NCBI RefSeq assembly: GCF_009796825.1
Contig: NZ_CP047030.1
Span: forward strand, 1,463,501 to 1,527,500
Length of the DNA stretch: 64,000 nucleotides
Reading direction: 5' to 3'
Origin: Algibacter sp. L3A6
Lineage (GTDB): Bacteria; Bacteroidota; Bacteroidia; Flavobacteriales; Flavobacteriaceae
Of the stretch, positions 29,171 to 39,251 are shown in pieces. The number at the start of each line of letters is the position of its first letter. Position 1 is the stretch's first letter. Position numbers and translations under genes: made by a program. The notes below the pieces were generated by a model. It was not told where the DNA came from, did no database searches, and saw nothing but the letters and a program-made list of their open reading frames with translations.

Positions 29171-29569
29171 ATGGAAGAGAAATTAAAAGTAACAAAAATG
29201 ATAAATATCGCTTTATGCTCAGGTTTAGTTATGGCCTATATTTTTATAGGCGATGTAACCTCAATAAGCTTTAATATGCCAGCTTTAAGCCAATCTAACA
29301 TTATTTATGTGCTTATCCCTATAACTGCTTATATATTCAGTAATTTCATGTTTAAAACGCAGCTAAAAGCAGCCGATAAAACACTAAAACCAGAAGCAAA
29401 TATGGCCGTATACCAAACCGCATCTATAGTAAGATGGGCCATACTAGAAGGCGCTGCCTTTCTAATACTATTTCTAAATAAAGATTTTATACTCTTCGGT
29501 ATTTTAATAATTCTATACCTAGCATTAATTCACCCTACGGAAGATCGTGTAAAAACAGATTTAACATAA
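29171..29569 (+). CDS. small four-helix membrane protein, unknown function
   Basis: The 132-residue protein has four hydrophobic stretches (about 11-28, 42-58, 86-100 and 102-120) and a charged C-terminal tail (HPTEDRVKTDLT). I do not recognise a named family; similar short conserved membrane proteins occur in Flavobacteriaceae. It ends 11 bases before the convergent antiporter gene. Nothing in the sequence shows a catalytic or transport motif. Confidence 0.7.
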   Translation: MEEKLKVTKMINIALCSGLVMAYIFIGDVTSISFNMPALSQSNIIYVLIPITAYIFSNFMFKTQLKAADKTLKPEANMAVYQTASIVRWAILEGAAFLILFLNKDFILFGILIILYLALIHPTEDRVKTDLT

Positions 29570-29580
29570 AAAACATATAA

Positions 29581-31416
29581 TTAAACCTTCTCAACATCAA
29601 TAGGTTTACCTAAATAAACCAACTGAAAACCTTCTTCTATAGTATCTACATTTAAGTTATTAGAAGAAATAATATGCAATTCTCCTTCATTATCTTTAAT
29701 AAAAAGCGGGATAATCTCTTTGTCCTTATTAGTGATTTCTATTAAACCTTCGTAGTGTTCTTTACTTTCTAAATCAATTTCTTGTATCGATGGGTGATTT
29801 CTAGTTACATCACTTAAGGTATTATAATCATCAGTTTTACTAAACAAACCTTCATTTGGACTACTATTTTCATCTAGCATTTCTTCTTTAGTAACTAACC
29901 TAAAAGCACCGTTTTCACCAAATTGCTTGCTAAACTTATTGATAGCATATTTATTAATATCAGAATTTGCAGTTAATGCCATTAAATATCCCATATCGTT
30001 TAACTCGATATCATCCATTAAGCTATCCGAGTAAATATTCATATTCATCGCACTTAAACCTAATTCTTTTGCTTTTTGGATATTGCGTTCGTTGCTATCA
30101 ATTAGCACCACGTTTCTACCGTTAGATTCTAAATAATGCCCTAATAATCTAGATACTTTAGACGCTCCAATAATTAAAATTCCTTCCGATTTCTTCAAGA
30201 AAACACCTACCATTTTTGCAAACATACGTGCCGTAGTTGCGTTTAATAGTACAGTTCCTAAAACAATCATAAAAACCAAAGGCGTAATATATTCTGCTCC
30301 TGGCACACCCTCCTTAGCTAATTTTAAACCAAATAAAGAAGCGATACCTGCAGCTACAATACCACGTGGGCCAACCCAACTGATAAACACTTTTTCATTT
30401 AATTTTAGTAAAGAGCCATAGGTACTTAAAAACACACCTATTGGGCGAATTACAAAAACAATAACAGAAAAAAGGATTACGGTTTTCCAATCGTAAATTA
30501 ACATTAAGTCAGATACATTTATGTTGGCCGCCAAAAGAATAAATAGAATAGAAATAAGTAATACACTAAGCGATTCTTTAAAGTAAAGTAATTCTTTTAA
30601 ATAAGGCGATTTTGAGTTTCCTAAAACCATCCCCATAACAACTACAGCTAGTAAGCCCGATTCGTGAGCAAAACTATCAGATAGTACAAAAACACCTAAA
30701 ACAGCCGCTAATGCAAACACATTTAATAAATAATGAGGCACAAACTTTCTGTTTAATATAAAATTCATGGCATGTGCAAAAGCAAAACCAAAAGTAGAAC
30801 CAAATAATACAATTTTACCAAATTCTATTAATGCTGTTTTGGTAAACTCGCCACCAGCATCTACACTAATAAACTCAAAAACTAATACGGCTACTAAAGC
30901 CCCAATCGGGTCTATTAAAATACCTTCCCACTTTAAAACAGCCGAAATATCTTTTCTTAGTGGTATGTTTCTTAAAATAGGTGTAATTACCGTTGGGCCT
31001 GTTACAATTATTAAAGCCGAAAATAAACAGGAAATTTGCCAGCTTAAATCAAAAATATAATGAGCAGCCAATGCTGCACCGAAAAAAGTAACCATAGAAC
31101 CTATGGTAATAAGCTTAGTTATTACGGGTCCTACATTTTTAATTTCGCTCATTTTTAAGGTTAATCCGCCTTCAAACAGAATAACACTAATTGCTAAAGA
31201 AACAAAGTAGAATAGACTTTCTCCAGGAAATAAGCCTTCGCTTCCATTCCAAATCGGTTCTATCCATTTTGTACCATCTCCGCTTAAAAACTCGGCCGCA
31301 ATAGGGCCAACCAATAAACCAATTAAAATTAGCGGTAATATTGCCGGAATTTTAAATTTCCATGCTACCCATTGTGCTAATATGCCTAAAATTATAATGC
31401 CTGCTAGTTCTATCAT
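29581..31416 (-). CDS. cation:proton antiporter with RCK (TrkA-N) domain
   Basis: The 611-residue protein has about twelve transmembrane segments of the CPA1/NhaP type (residues 1-395), including FEGGLTL and GPTVITPILR in the core helices and FISWVGPRGIVAAGIASLFG, the usual WxGPRG segment. A Rossmann-type TrkA-N domain follows (EGILIIGASKVSRLLGHYL near 405, then VVLIDSNERN), and a C-terminal TrkA-C-like part. It exchanges Na+ or K+ for H+ across the inner membrane under nucleotide control. It is divergent from the Usp-SulP pair with a 62-base shared upstream region. Confidence 0.92.
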   Translation of the reverse strand: MIELAGIIILGILAQWVAWKFKIPAILPLILIGLLVGPIAAEFLSGDGTKWIEPIWNGSEGLFPGESLFYFVSLAISVILFEGGLTLKMSEIKNVGPVITKLITIGSMVTFFGAALAAHYIFDLSWQISCLFSALIIVTGPTVITPILRNIPLRKDISAVLKWEGILIDPIGALVAVLVFEFISVDAGGEFTKTALIEFGKIVLFGSTFGFAFAHAMNFILNRKFVPHYLLNVFALAAVLGVFVLSDSFAHESGLLAVVVMGMVLGNSKSPYLKELLYFKESLSVLLISILFILLAANINVSDLMLIYDWKTVILFSVIVFVIRPIGVFLSTYGSLLKLNEKVFISWVGPRGIVAAGIASLFGLKLAKEGVPGAEYITPLVFMIVLGTVLLNATTARMFAKMVGVFLKKSEGILIIGASKVSRLLGHYLESNGRNVVLIDSNERNIQKAKELGLSAMNMNIYSDSLMDDIELNDMGYLMALTANSDINKYAINKFSKQFGENGAFRLVTKEEMLDENSSPNEGLFSKTDDYNTLSDVTRNHPSIQEIDLESKEHYEGLIEITNKDKEIIPLFIKDNEGELHIISSNNLNVDTIEEGFQLVYLGKPIDVEKV

Positions 31417-31478
31417 CTATAAGATTCTCTAAAAAAAGACTAATTTAAGTAAAACAGACGACTTGAAGTTTTTAAAAA

Positions 31479-32366
31479 ATGTTATCTTTCAACTTTGAGC
31501 AAAAAATAGCAAAACACGTGAGTTTAAAGCCTTTTAAAAGTATTGGAATTGGTGTGGCCTTTTCGCCAAACCTAAAAGCGAATCTATTCGAGGCTGCAAG
31601 GCTATCGGTATTTTTTGATGCCAAATTATTTTTAATACACGTTGGAGAACCTTCCGAAGAAAAAACCAATAGCTTAAACGAGATTCTTAAAAGTTTTGAA
31701 AAAGATAATTTGAATTTTGAAGTTGTTTTTAAAACTGGCGATCCTGTAGATGTTATTTTATCGACTTCCGAAGAAAAAAAGATAGATTTACTTATTCTTG
31801 GAGCCGTGCAACGCGAGCGTTTTTTAAAATACTATGTAGGTTCGATTGCTCGGAAAATTACACGCCAAGCCAAATGTTCTATTTTATTATTAGTTAAACC
31901 ATCAGTTGTTAGAGCACCATGCCAACATATTGTAGTTAACGGTTTAAAAGATCCAAAAACCGAGAGCACCATTACAGCAGCCTTTTATGTTGCCAACCAA
32001 TTAAAATCTAAAAAGGTTACTATTGTTGAAGAAATTAACGAAGACCAAGTAACTGTAAAGGTGGACGATGATAAATCTTTACGTCGTGCAACGATAATAA
32101 AAGAGCGTATAAAATTAAGAGAAAACTCGAGAATAAAGGAAATAGTAAGTCATATTCCGGTAGAGTGCACCACCGAAAAAAGCATAAAATTACAACCCAT
32201 ATTTGGTAAAAAAGGCTATTCTATTGGGCATTATGCTCAAATTATGCGTGCCGATTTATTAGTGATGAACGCGCCAACAAAAATGACGTTTTGGGATCGT
32301 TTATTTCCGCACGATATTGAACATATTTTAACCGAATTACCAACCGACGTACTAATCCTTCAATGA
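31479..32366 (+). CDS. universal stress protein (UspA family)
   Basis: The 295-residue protein has an N-terminal UspA domain (FKSIGIGVAFSPN to about 145) with the ATP-loop-like GAVQRERFLKYYVGSIARKI, corresponding to GX2GX9G(S/T), slightly altered. The second half (150-295) is a degenerate Usp-like domain (NGLKDPKTESTITAAFYVAN, then YAQIMRADLLVMNAP). Its stop overlaps the ATG of the SulP transporter (ATGA), so the two are translationally coupled. It may be a cytosolic partner that tunes transport in response to ATP or stress; that is inference from context. Confidence 0.85.
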   Translation: MLSFNFEQKIAKHVSLKPFKSIGIGVAFSPNLKANLFEAARLSVFFDAKLFLIHVGEPSEEKTNSLNEILKSFEKDNLNFEVVFKTGDPVDVILSTSEEKKIDLLILGAVQRERFLKYYVGSIARKITRQAKCSILLLVKPSVVRAPCQHIVVNGLKDPKTESTITAAFYVANQLKSKKVTIVEEINEDQVTVKVDDDKSLRRATIIKERIKLRENSRIKEIVSHIPVECTTEKSIKLQPIFGKKGYSIGHYAQIMRADLLVMNAPTKMTFWDRLFPHDIEHILTELPTDVLILQ

Positions 32367-34558
32367 GTTCAAAAAAAAATAACATAGCCACATTTTTTCA
32401 AACCTTACCCAAAAATATATTTTCTGGTTTTGTAGTTAGCCTTATAGCCTTACCCTTAGGTTTAGGTTTAGCCATGGCTAGTGATGCTCCACCAATTGCA
32501 GGTATAATTTCAGCCGTTATTGGCGGTATTGTAGTCTCCATTTTAGGTGGAAGTCATGTTACCATAGTAGGCCCAGGAAACGGTTTAGTAGGTGTAATTT
32601 TAGTAGCCATAACCACTTTAGGTTTACAAGATGCTTACATCGCTATTGTGTTTTCGGGTGTGCTTTTAATGGGACTTGGTTTTTTACGTATGGGTGCTTT
32701 GGCCAATTTTTTCCCATCGTCAGCCATACAAGGGATGTTGGCTGCCATTGGTTTAATTATTTTAGGTAAACAATTTCATATTATGTTCGCGCACAAAATA
32801 AAGCGTGAAGACACTATAGATTATTTATTAGAAATACCTTTTACTATTAATGATGCCTTGCATTACGAAAGTAAAGGTCTTGTTTTTGCAGCTTTGGCGG
32901 GTGTAATTAGTTTAGCAATTATGCTGTTTTATTCCAAAATTAGAAACAAATATTTGCAACTAATTCCTGCACCTATGTGGATAGTAATTCTATCAATAGC
33001 GTTTAGTTATTATTTTGAAATTGGCCTACACGAACCCAACCCCATTGCTAAAGAATACATGATTTCTGGTATACCAAGTTTTCAAGATATTATTGCCGAT
33101 ATACCAACACCAAATTTTAGTGGTATTTGGAGCTTTCCGTTTTGGGCCAGTGTTTTAGCACTTACGCTTATTGCAAGTATAGAATCGCTTTTAAGTATAA
33201 AAGCTGTCGATAAATTAGATCCAGAAAAAAGACGTTCCAACGTAAATCGCGACTTAAAAGCCTTAGGCTTAGCAACTATTGGTAGTGGGTTTTTAGGCGG
33301 ATTAAATGTTGTTACCGTAATTGCACGTAGCTCGGTAAATGTAAATAATGGCGCAACAAATAGATCGGCCAATTTTTTCCATGCCTTTTTCTTGGTGTTA
33401 TTTATTGTGCTTTTTAGCACGCAACTTACCAGAATTCCGTTGCCTGCTTTAATGGCTATTTTGGTTTATACAGGTTATAAGTTAGCCTCTCCAAATGTAA
33501 TTACAAAAATATTTTCCATAGGAAAAGAGCAGCTTGTTATCTTTTTTGTAACGCTTATTATCACCTTAAAAATCGGATTAATTTCTGGAATTATATCGGG
33601 TGTTATTGCCACATTAATTATTCATATCATCATTAATAAAAGTGCTGGTTTGTTTCTAAGAAATGTTTTAAAACCTAATGTATTAATGTATCAAGAGACA
33701 GATGGGCAACACAACTTTTATGTAAGTGTAAAGCACTTTTGTAGCTTTTTAAATTACTACAGACTTAAAGAACAACTCGATGCTGTTCCCGAAGATCAAG
33801 ATATTATTGTAGACTTTTCGCTTTGCGAATTTGTAGACCATACCGTTATGGAAAACATGAATAATTACCAAGAGTTATTCCAAAAACGTGGTGGCCATTT
33901 TGATGTTGTTGGTTTAGATATGCACGATACAGATTCTAAACACCCATTTGCGCTACGCCGTATGTTACCTGTTCCAAAAATTATAAAAAACAGCTTAACA
34001 AGACGCCAAACCAGCATGAAAAGTTTAGCTAAAGATTACAACTATAATTACAGTTCTAAAAAAGAAAAAGAAGTTTCGTTTTTAAACAATTTTCAGTTTT
34101 TTAACACCAAAAATATCAATCATGTTTACAACAAATTATCTCATGAAGATAAAAAGATGAAACTCTTTGATATTGAATTTTCCGAAGGTGAATTTATCGC
34201 TAAAGAAGTGATTAGAAAAACCATGCTTTACATTAACTTAAATCATGATATTCCAGAATTTACTCTAGATAAAGAAGGTTTTTTAGAAAAAGTATCTGCT
34301 CTTGCTGGTATTAAAGATATTGATATTGAAAACCATGATGATTTCTCGGATCGTTTCTTTCTTTTAGGTGAAAATGTAAATGAAATCAGCCAATTTTTTA
34401 ATGATGATATTACCCACTTTTTTGAAAGTAATCCATACTACCACGTAGAATCTAACGGTTCTGCCCTACTCATTTTTGGCAGGCAACGTTTGGCTGGTAT
34501 GAAAGAGATAAAAGCCCTCTTCGATTTTGGAAAACGCTTAAAAGCCGTTATCTCTTAA
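32363..34558 (+). CDS. SulP-family inorganic anion transporter with STAS domain
   Basis: The 731-residue protein has about twelve to fourteen membrane segments beginning FSGFVVSLIALPLGLGLAMAS, the typical first SulP helices, plus GPGNGLVGVILVA. A STAS domain follows the membrane part (DIIVDFSLCEFVDHTVMENM at about 490-510). The last ~170 residues form an additional region with no family I recognise. SulP proteins import sulfate, bicarbonate or other anions. Coupling to a Usp gene and divergence from a proton antiporter suggest a role in bicarbonate/pH balance, but sulfate is equally possible. Confidence 0.92.
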   Translation: MSSKKNNIATFFQTLPKNIFSGFVVSLIALPLGLGLAMASDAPPIAGIISAVIGGIVVSILGGSHVTIVGPGNGLVGVILVAITTLGLQDAYIAIVFSGVLLMGLGFLRMGALANFFPSSAIQGMLAAIGLIILGKQFHIMFAHKIKREDTIDYLLEIPFTINDALHYESKGLVFAALAGVISLAIMLFYSKIRNKYLQLIPAPMWIVILSIAFSYYFEIGLHEPNPIAKEYMISGIPSFQDIIADIPTPNFSGIWSFPFWASVLALTLIASIESLLSIKAVDKLDPEKRRSNVNRDLKALGLATIGSGFLGGLNVVTVIARSSVNVNNGATNRSANFFHAFFLVLFIVLFSTQLTRIPLPALMAILVYTGYKLASPNVITKIFSIGKEQLVIFFVTLIITLKIGLISGIISGVIATLIIHIIINKSAGLFLRNVLKPNVLMYQETDGQHNFYVSVKHFCSFLNYYRLKEQLDAVPEDQDIIVDFSLCEFVDHTVMENMNNYQELFQKRGGHFDVVGLDMHDTDSKHPFALRRMLPVPKIIKNSLTRRQTSMKSLAKDYNYNYSSKKEKEVSFLNNFQFFNTKNINHVYNKLSHEDKKMKLFDIEFSEGEFIAKEVIRKTMLYINLNHDIPEFTLDKEGFLEKVSALAGIKDIDIENHDDFSDRFFLLGENVNEISQFFNDDITHFFESNPYYHVESNGSALLIFGRQRLAGMKEIKALFDFGKRLKAVIS

Positions 34559-34612
34559 TATATTCTTAACGTTTTCAACAATTACCAATAGATTTCGTAA
34601 TTTTACGGTCCT

Positions 34613-35473
34613 ATGAAATTATACCCTATTAATTCCGGTAATTTTAAACTAGACGGTGGTGCTATGTTCGGTGTTGTTCCTAAATCACTTTGGCAACGCA
34701 CTAATCCAGCAGATGCCAATAACCTAATCGATATTGCAGCACGTTGCTTACTTATTGAAGATGGTGACAGGCTTATTTTGATTGATACTGGTATGGGCAA
34801 CAAACAATCTGATAAATTCTTTGGTTACTATTCACTTTGGGGTAACGATACTTTAGATGGCTCACTAAAAGCGCATGGTTTTCATCGTGATGATATTACT
34901 GATGTATTTTTAACGCATTTACACTTCGATCATTCTGGTGGATGTATAGAATGGAATAAAGGTAAAACAGGTTATCAACCCGTTTTTAAAAATGCTCATT
35001 ATTGGAGTAACGAAGACCATTGGCAATGGGCAACCCAGCCAAATAATCGTGAAAAAGCATCCTTTTTAAAAGAAAACATTATTCCTATTGAAGAAAGCGG
35101 ACAGCTTAAGTTTACAGGAATTCCTAATTCGAATACATTAAAAAATTCACCCTTAGGATTCGATATCTTCTTTGCCGATGGGCACACCGATAAACAAATG
35201 ATTCCTTTAATAAACTATAAGGGCAACACCATTGCGTTCATGGCCGATTTACTACCAACTGTTGGACATCTACCTTTACCATTTGTTATGGGTTACGATA
35301 CTCGACCGCTGTTAACTTTAAACGAAAAAGAAAACTTCCTAAATTTAGCAGCCGACAACAATTTCTATTTGTTCTTGGAACACGATGCACACAACGAAAT
35401 TATTACCGTAAAACACACCGAAAAAGGCGTGCGATTAGATCAAACATACACAACTCAAGATATTTTAAAATAA
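34613..35473 (+). CDS. MBL-fold metallo-hydrolase
   Basis: The 286-residue protein has the zinc-binding signature THLHFDHSGG (H102, H104, D106, H107), a third histidine in DGHTDKQM (about 188), an aspartate in FMADLLPT (about 205), and a final histidine in FLEHDAHNE. It resembles the lactonase/methyl-parathion-hydrolase-like branch of the superfamily. No signal peptide is present. It starts 54 bases after the SulP gene. The substrate cannot be read from the sequence. Confidence 0.88.
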   Translation: MKLYPINSGNFKLDGGAMFGVVPKSLWQRTNPADANNLIDIAARCLLIEDGDRLILIDTGMGNKQSDKFFGYYSLWGNDTLDGSLKAHGFHRDDITDVFLTHLHFDHSGGCIEWNKGKTGYQPVFKNAHYWSNEDHWQWATQPNNREKASFLKENIIPIEESGQLKFTGIPNSNTLKNSPLGFDIFFADGHTDKQMIPLINYKGNTIAFMADLLPTVGHLPLPFVMGYDTRPLLTLNEKENFLNLAADNNFYLFLEHDAHNEIITVKHTEKGVRLDQTYTTQDILK

Positions 35474-35499
35474 ATTAAAGACTAACTCAAATAGTAAAA

Positions 35500-37107
35500 A
35501 TGAACACATTCAAATCAATTACAGTATCTGCTTTTGCAGCGCTACTAATTACAGGTTGCGGAGGCTCAGCAGCAATACTTTCTACTCCTGTAGAGAATAT
35601 AGATAATACACCTTTAAAAGTTTCAGATTTAACTGAAATTGAAAAACACAATTGGGGACATTTAGATTTAATAAAAGATACCATCCCTGGTATGAGTGTT
35701 GATAAAGCTTACGCTGAGATTATTAAAAACAAAAAAGGAGAAAAAGTTATTGTAGCAGTTATAGATGCTGGTATTGATATAGATCATGAAGACTTAAAAG
35801 ATGTTATTTGGACCAACACCAAAGAGATTCCAAACAACGGTATAGACGATGATAAAAATGGCTATATTGATGATATCCATGGATGGAATTTTCTAGGTGA
35901 TACTTACAATGAGCAATTAGAATTTGTTAGAATTTTAGCAAAAGGAGATACAAGCAGTCCAGATTATGCCAGAGCTAAAACTGAATACGATGAAGAATAT
36001 CAAAAATACATGGGTTATAAAACTAATTATGACCAAATGTCTATGCAAATTGCAAGTGCAGATGAAACTTTATCTAAACACTTAAACAAAAAAGATTACA
36101 CTAAAGCTGAGGTGAACGCTATTAAAACAGACGATGAAACTTTATCTCGTGCTGTACAAATTGCAAAATACTTTTACAGCAACGGTATGGAATCTTTAAC
36201 GGCTGCTAAAAAACAAATTGACAATAGCACAACACAAATTAACGATCGTTTAAACTACAACTTAAACAAAGAGTTTAGCGGACGTATTAATGGTGATAAT
36301 GCAGATGATATGTCTACTAAATTTTATGGTAACGGTAATGTAAAACCAACCATAAAATCTGAAAGTCATGGTACACACGTTGCCGGAATTATTGCAGCAA
36401 AACGTAATAATGGTAAAGGTGCAAATGGTGTTGCTAACAACGTAGAAATTATGAGTGTTCGTGCCGTACCAAACGGTGATGAGTACGATAAAGATATTGC
36501 ATTAGGTATTCGTTATGCCGTAGATAATGGCGCTTCTATTATTAACGGAAGTTTTGGTAAATACTATTCACCACATAGCGATTGGGTACGCGATGCTATT
36601 GCTTACGCTGCTAAAAATGATGTGCTTTTTGTAAATGCTGCAGGTAACGAAGGTATTAACTTAGACGAAAAAGATGTATTCCCAAATGATGCTGTTGGTA
36701 TTGGTCCTGAAGTTTCAGATACGTTTATAACTGTTGGAGCTTTAGAGCCTAAATATGGTTCTGGTATTGTTGCAGGTTTTTCTAACTACGGAAAAGTAAA
36801 TGTAGATGTATTTGCACCAGGAGCTAAAGTATATTCTACAGTTCCAGAAAACGAATACGATACTAAAGGAGGTACGTCTATGGCTGCTCCTGCTGTTGCT
36901 GGTGTTGCTGCCTTAATACGCTCTTACTATCCAAAATTAAGTGCTGCGCAAGTAAAACAAATTATTATGGATTCTGGTTTAGCTGTAAAAAGTAAAGTTA
37001 TTGTTGGTGGCGACACTAATGATATTAAACCATTTGCAGATTTATCCAAATCTTCTAAAATGGTTAATGCTTACAACGCATTAATTTTAGCCTCAAAAAC
37101 ACATTAA
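35500..37107 (+). CDS. S8-family (subtilisin-like) lipoprotein protease
   Basis: The 535-residue protein has a lipoprotein signal with lipobox LITGC20 and the complete subtilase triad: D89 (VAVIDAGID), H290 (SHGTHVAGI) and S460 (GGTSMAAPAVAG), with the oxyanion asparagine in NAAGNEG (379-385). Between the Asp and His blocks there is an insertion of about 140 residues, charged and predicted helical (about 135-275), larger than in typical subtilases. It is anchored in the envelope. It begins 26 bases after the MBL gene and ends before a strong terminator. Confidence 0.93.
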   Translation: MNTFKSITVSAFAALLITGCGGSAAILSTPVENIDNTPLKVSDLTEIEKHNWGHLDLIKDTIPGMSVDKAYAEIIKNKKGEKVIVAVIDAGIDIDHEDLKDVIWTNTKEIPNNGIDDDKNGYIDDIHGWNFLGDTYNEQLEFVRILAKGDTSSPDYARAKTEYDEEYQKYMGYKTNYDQMSMQIASADETLSKHLNKKDYTKAEVNAIKTDDETLSRAVQIAKYFYSNGMESLTAAKKQIDNSTTQINDRLNYNLNKEFSGRINGDNADDMSTKFYGNGNVKPTIKSESHGTHVAGIIAAKRNNGKGANGVANNVEIMSVRAVPNGDEYDKDIALGIRYAVDNGASIINGSFGKYYSPHSDWVRDAIAYAAKNDVLFVNAAGNEGINLDEKDVFPNDAVGIGPEVSDTFITVGALEPKYGSGIVAGFSNYGKVNVDVFAPGAKVYSTVPENEYDTKGGTSMAAPAVAGVAALIRSYYPKLSAAQVKQIIMDSGLAVKSKVIVGGDTNDIKPFADLSKSSKMVNAYNALILASKTH

Positions 37108-37116
37108 TTATAACTT

Positions 37117-37147
37117 AAAAAAGAGGCCTTAAACAGCCTCTTTTTTT
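37117..37147 (+). terminator. intrinsic terminator after S8 protease gene
   Basis: AAAGAGGC (ending at 37127) pairs with GCCTCTTT (from 37136) around loop cttaaaca and runs into seven T residues. Confidence 0.9.
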
Positions 37148-37160
37148 ATTCAATATTTAT

Positions 37161-39008
37161 ATGAAGCAAATATATATTTCAATTTTAAGTATCGCTTTAC
37201 TAGCCTCTTGTACAAGTACCAAAACGGTAACAAATACAACAAGTTCTAGCACATCTATGGTTTTAAATTCTCCTGCAACAGCCACATATTGGCAACAGCA
37301 TGTAGATTATAAAATGGATATTGATATGGATGTAAACAACTATCAATACCAAGGGAAACAAACATTGGTATATACCAACAATTCTCCCGATGTTTTAGAT
37401 CGTGTGTATTATCACTTATTTTTCAATGCCTTTCAACCAGGTAGCGAAATGGATGTACGCTCACAAACTATTGCCGATCCAGACGCTCGTGTTGGTAGCA
37501 GAATTGGGCAATTAAAACCAAACGAAATTGGTTACATTAAAGTAAACAGTTTAAAACAAAACGGAACAACTTTAACGCACGAAACCGTAGGTACGGTTTT
37601 AGAAGTAAAACTAGCAAACCCAATTAAACCAGGAGAAAAAGTAACGTTCACTATGGATTTTGATGCACAAGTTCCTGCACAAATTCGTAGAACCGGTAGA
37701 AACAATGCAGAAGGTGTTGCTCTATCTATGGCACAATGGTATCCAAAATTGGCAGAATACGATTTTGAAGGTTGGCATGCCGACCCATATATTGGTCGTG
37801 AGTTTCACGGTGTATGGGGAGATTTTGATGTAAAATTAACTATCGATAAAGATTATACAGTTGCAGGTTCTGGTTACTTACAAAACCCAAACCAAATTGG
37901 TCATGGTTATGAAACTGGAGCGGTAACTAAATCGAATTCAGATAAATTAACTTGGCATTTTGTTGCACCAAACGTGCACGATTTTACTTGGGCTGCAGAT
38001 AAAGATTATATCCATGATACTAAGCAAGTACCAAACGGACCGCTTTTACATTTTTTCTATAAAAATAATTTAGATGCTGAGCATAAAGGTTACTGGAAAA
38101 AAATGCAACCAAAAACTGTAGAGCTTATGGAATACTACAGCGAAAATATTGGTAAATACCCATACAAGCAATACTCAGTTATTCAAGGTGGCGATGGTGG
38201 TATGGAGTATGCCATGAGTACTTTAATTACAGGTAATAGAAGTTACGGTAGTTTAGTTGGTGTAACAGCTCACGAATTAGCACACACTTGGTTTCAGTTT
38301 TTATTAGCTTCAAATGAATCTAAGCACGAATGGATGGACGAAGGTTTTACAACCTATATCAGTAATATGGCCATGAACGATATTATGGATGAAGGCAAAG
38401 AAAATCCTTTAGCCAACGCTTACAAAGGCTATATTTATTTAGCAAATTCTGGAAAAGAACAACCACTTACCACACATTCCGATCGTTATGCTTACAATCG
38501 CTCATACAGCATTGCCGCATACAGTAAAGGTGCTGTATTTTTAAGTCAATTAGGTTATGTTATCGGAGCCGAAAACTTAAAGAAAACTATAAAAAAATAT
38601 TATACCGATTTCTCATTTAAACATCCAAAACCATTAGATATCGTGCGTACCGCAGAACGCGTATCTGGCTTAGAGTTAGATTGGTATTTAATAGATTTCG
38701 GACAAACAACAAACACCATTGATTATAGCGTAAAAGCTATAGAAGGTAATAACATTACTTTAGAGCGTATTGGTTTAATGCCAATGCCTATAGATTTAAA
38801 AGTAACTTATGTAGATGGTACTTCGGAAGATTTCTACATTCCTTTACAAATGATGCGTGGTGAAAAACCAACCACAGCTACTATAGTTAGCGATTGGGCT
38901 TGGGCCTACCCAACTTACAGCTTCGATGCAAAAAAAGCTGTAAAAACAGTTGAAATTGATCCTTCTGGATTAATGGCCGATGTAGATAGCTCGAACAACA
39001 AAAAATAA
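37161..39008 (+). CDS. M1-family metallopeptidase (aminopeptidase N-like) lipoprotein
   Basis: The 615-residue protein has a lipobox (LLASC17). The gluzincin centre is intact: H371-E372-L-A-H375 with third zinc ligand E394 in WMDEGFTTY, preceded by GGMEYAMST, the M1 variant of the GAMEN substrate motif. It would remove N-terminal residues from peptides at the cell envelope. It lies between two strong terminators, so it is transcribed on its own, from a promoter within the 13 to 50 bases upstream or by read-through. Confidence 0.93.
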   Translation: MKQIYISILSIALLASCTSTKTVTNTTSSSTSMVLNSPATATYWQQHVDYKMDIDMDVNNYQYQGKQTLVYTNNSPDVLDRVYYHLFFNAFQPGSEMDVRSQTIADPDARVGSRIGQLKPNEIGYIKVNSLKQNGTTLTHETVGTVLEVKLANPIKPGEKVTFTMDFDAQVPAQIRRTGRNNAEGVALSMAQWYPKLAEYDFEGWHADPYIGREFHGVWGDFDVKLTIDKDYTVAGSGYLQNPNQIGHGYETGAVTKSNSDKLTWHFVAPNVHDFTWAADKDYIHDTKQVPNGPLLHFFYKNNLDAEHKGYWKKMQPKTVELMEYYSENIGKYPYKQYSVIQGGDGGMEYAMSTLITGNRSYGSLVGVTAHELAHTWFQFLLASNESKHEWMDEGFTTYISNMAMNDIMDEGKENPLANAYKGYIYLANSGKEQPLTTHSDRYAYNRSYSIAAYSKGAVFLSQLGYVIGAENLKKTIKKYYTDFSFKHPKPLDIVRTAERVSGLELDWYLIDFGQTTNTIDYSVKAIEGNNITLERIGLMPMPIDLKVTYVDGTSEDFYIPLQMMRGEKPTTATIVSDWAWAYPTYSFDAKKAVKTVEIDPSGLMADVDSSNNKK

Positions 39009-39027
39009 TACATTTTAATACCTTTTT

Positions 39028-39064
39028 AAAAGCCTTTTTGTGAAAACAGAAAGGCTTTTTTATT
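39028..39064 (+). terminator. intrinsic terminator after M1 peptidase gene
   Basis: AAAAGCCTTT (39028-39037) pairs with AAAGGCTTTT (39050-39059) with a 12-base loop, and T residues follow to 39061. Confidence 0.85.
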
Positions 39065-39251
39065 TTCTAAACTTTCCAAATAAAAATAAATTTTAACTGA
39101 TTATCAATCACTTAAAATAATACAAGTTATAAAATATTGATTTCACCAGAAAAAAGATATAAATTAGTAGGGTAAATACTTCATACAGAATTCGTGCTAA
39201 TTTTAATTTAACACAAGCTATTTACTTAAACCAATAAAGTTCCCTTAAAAA

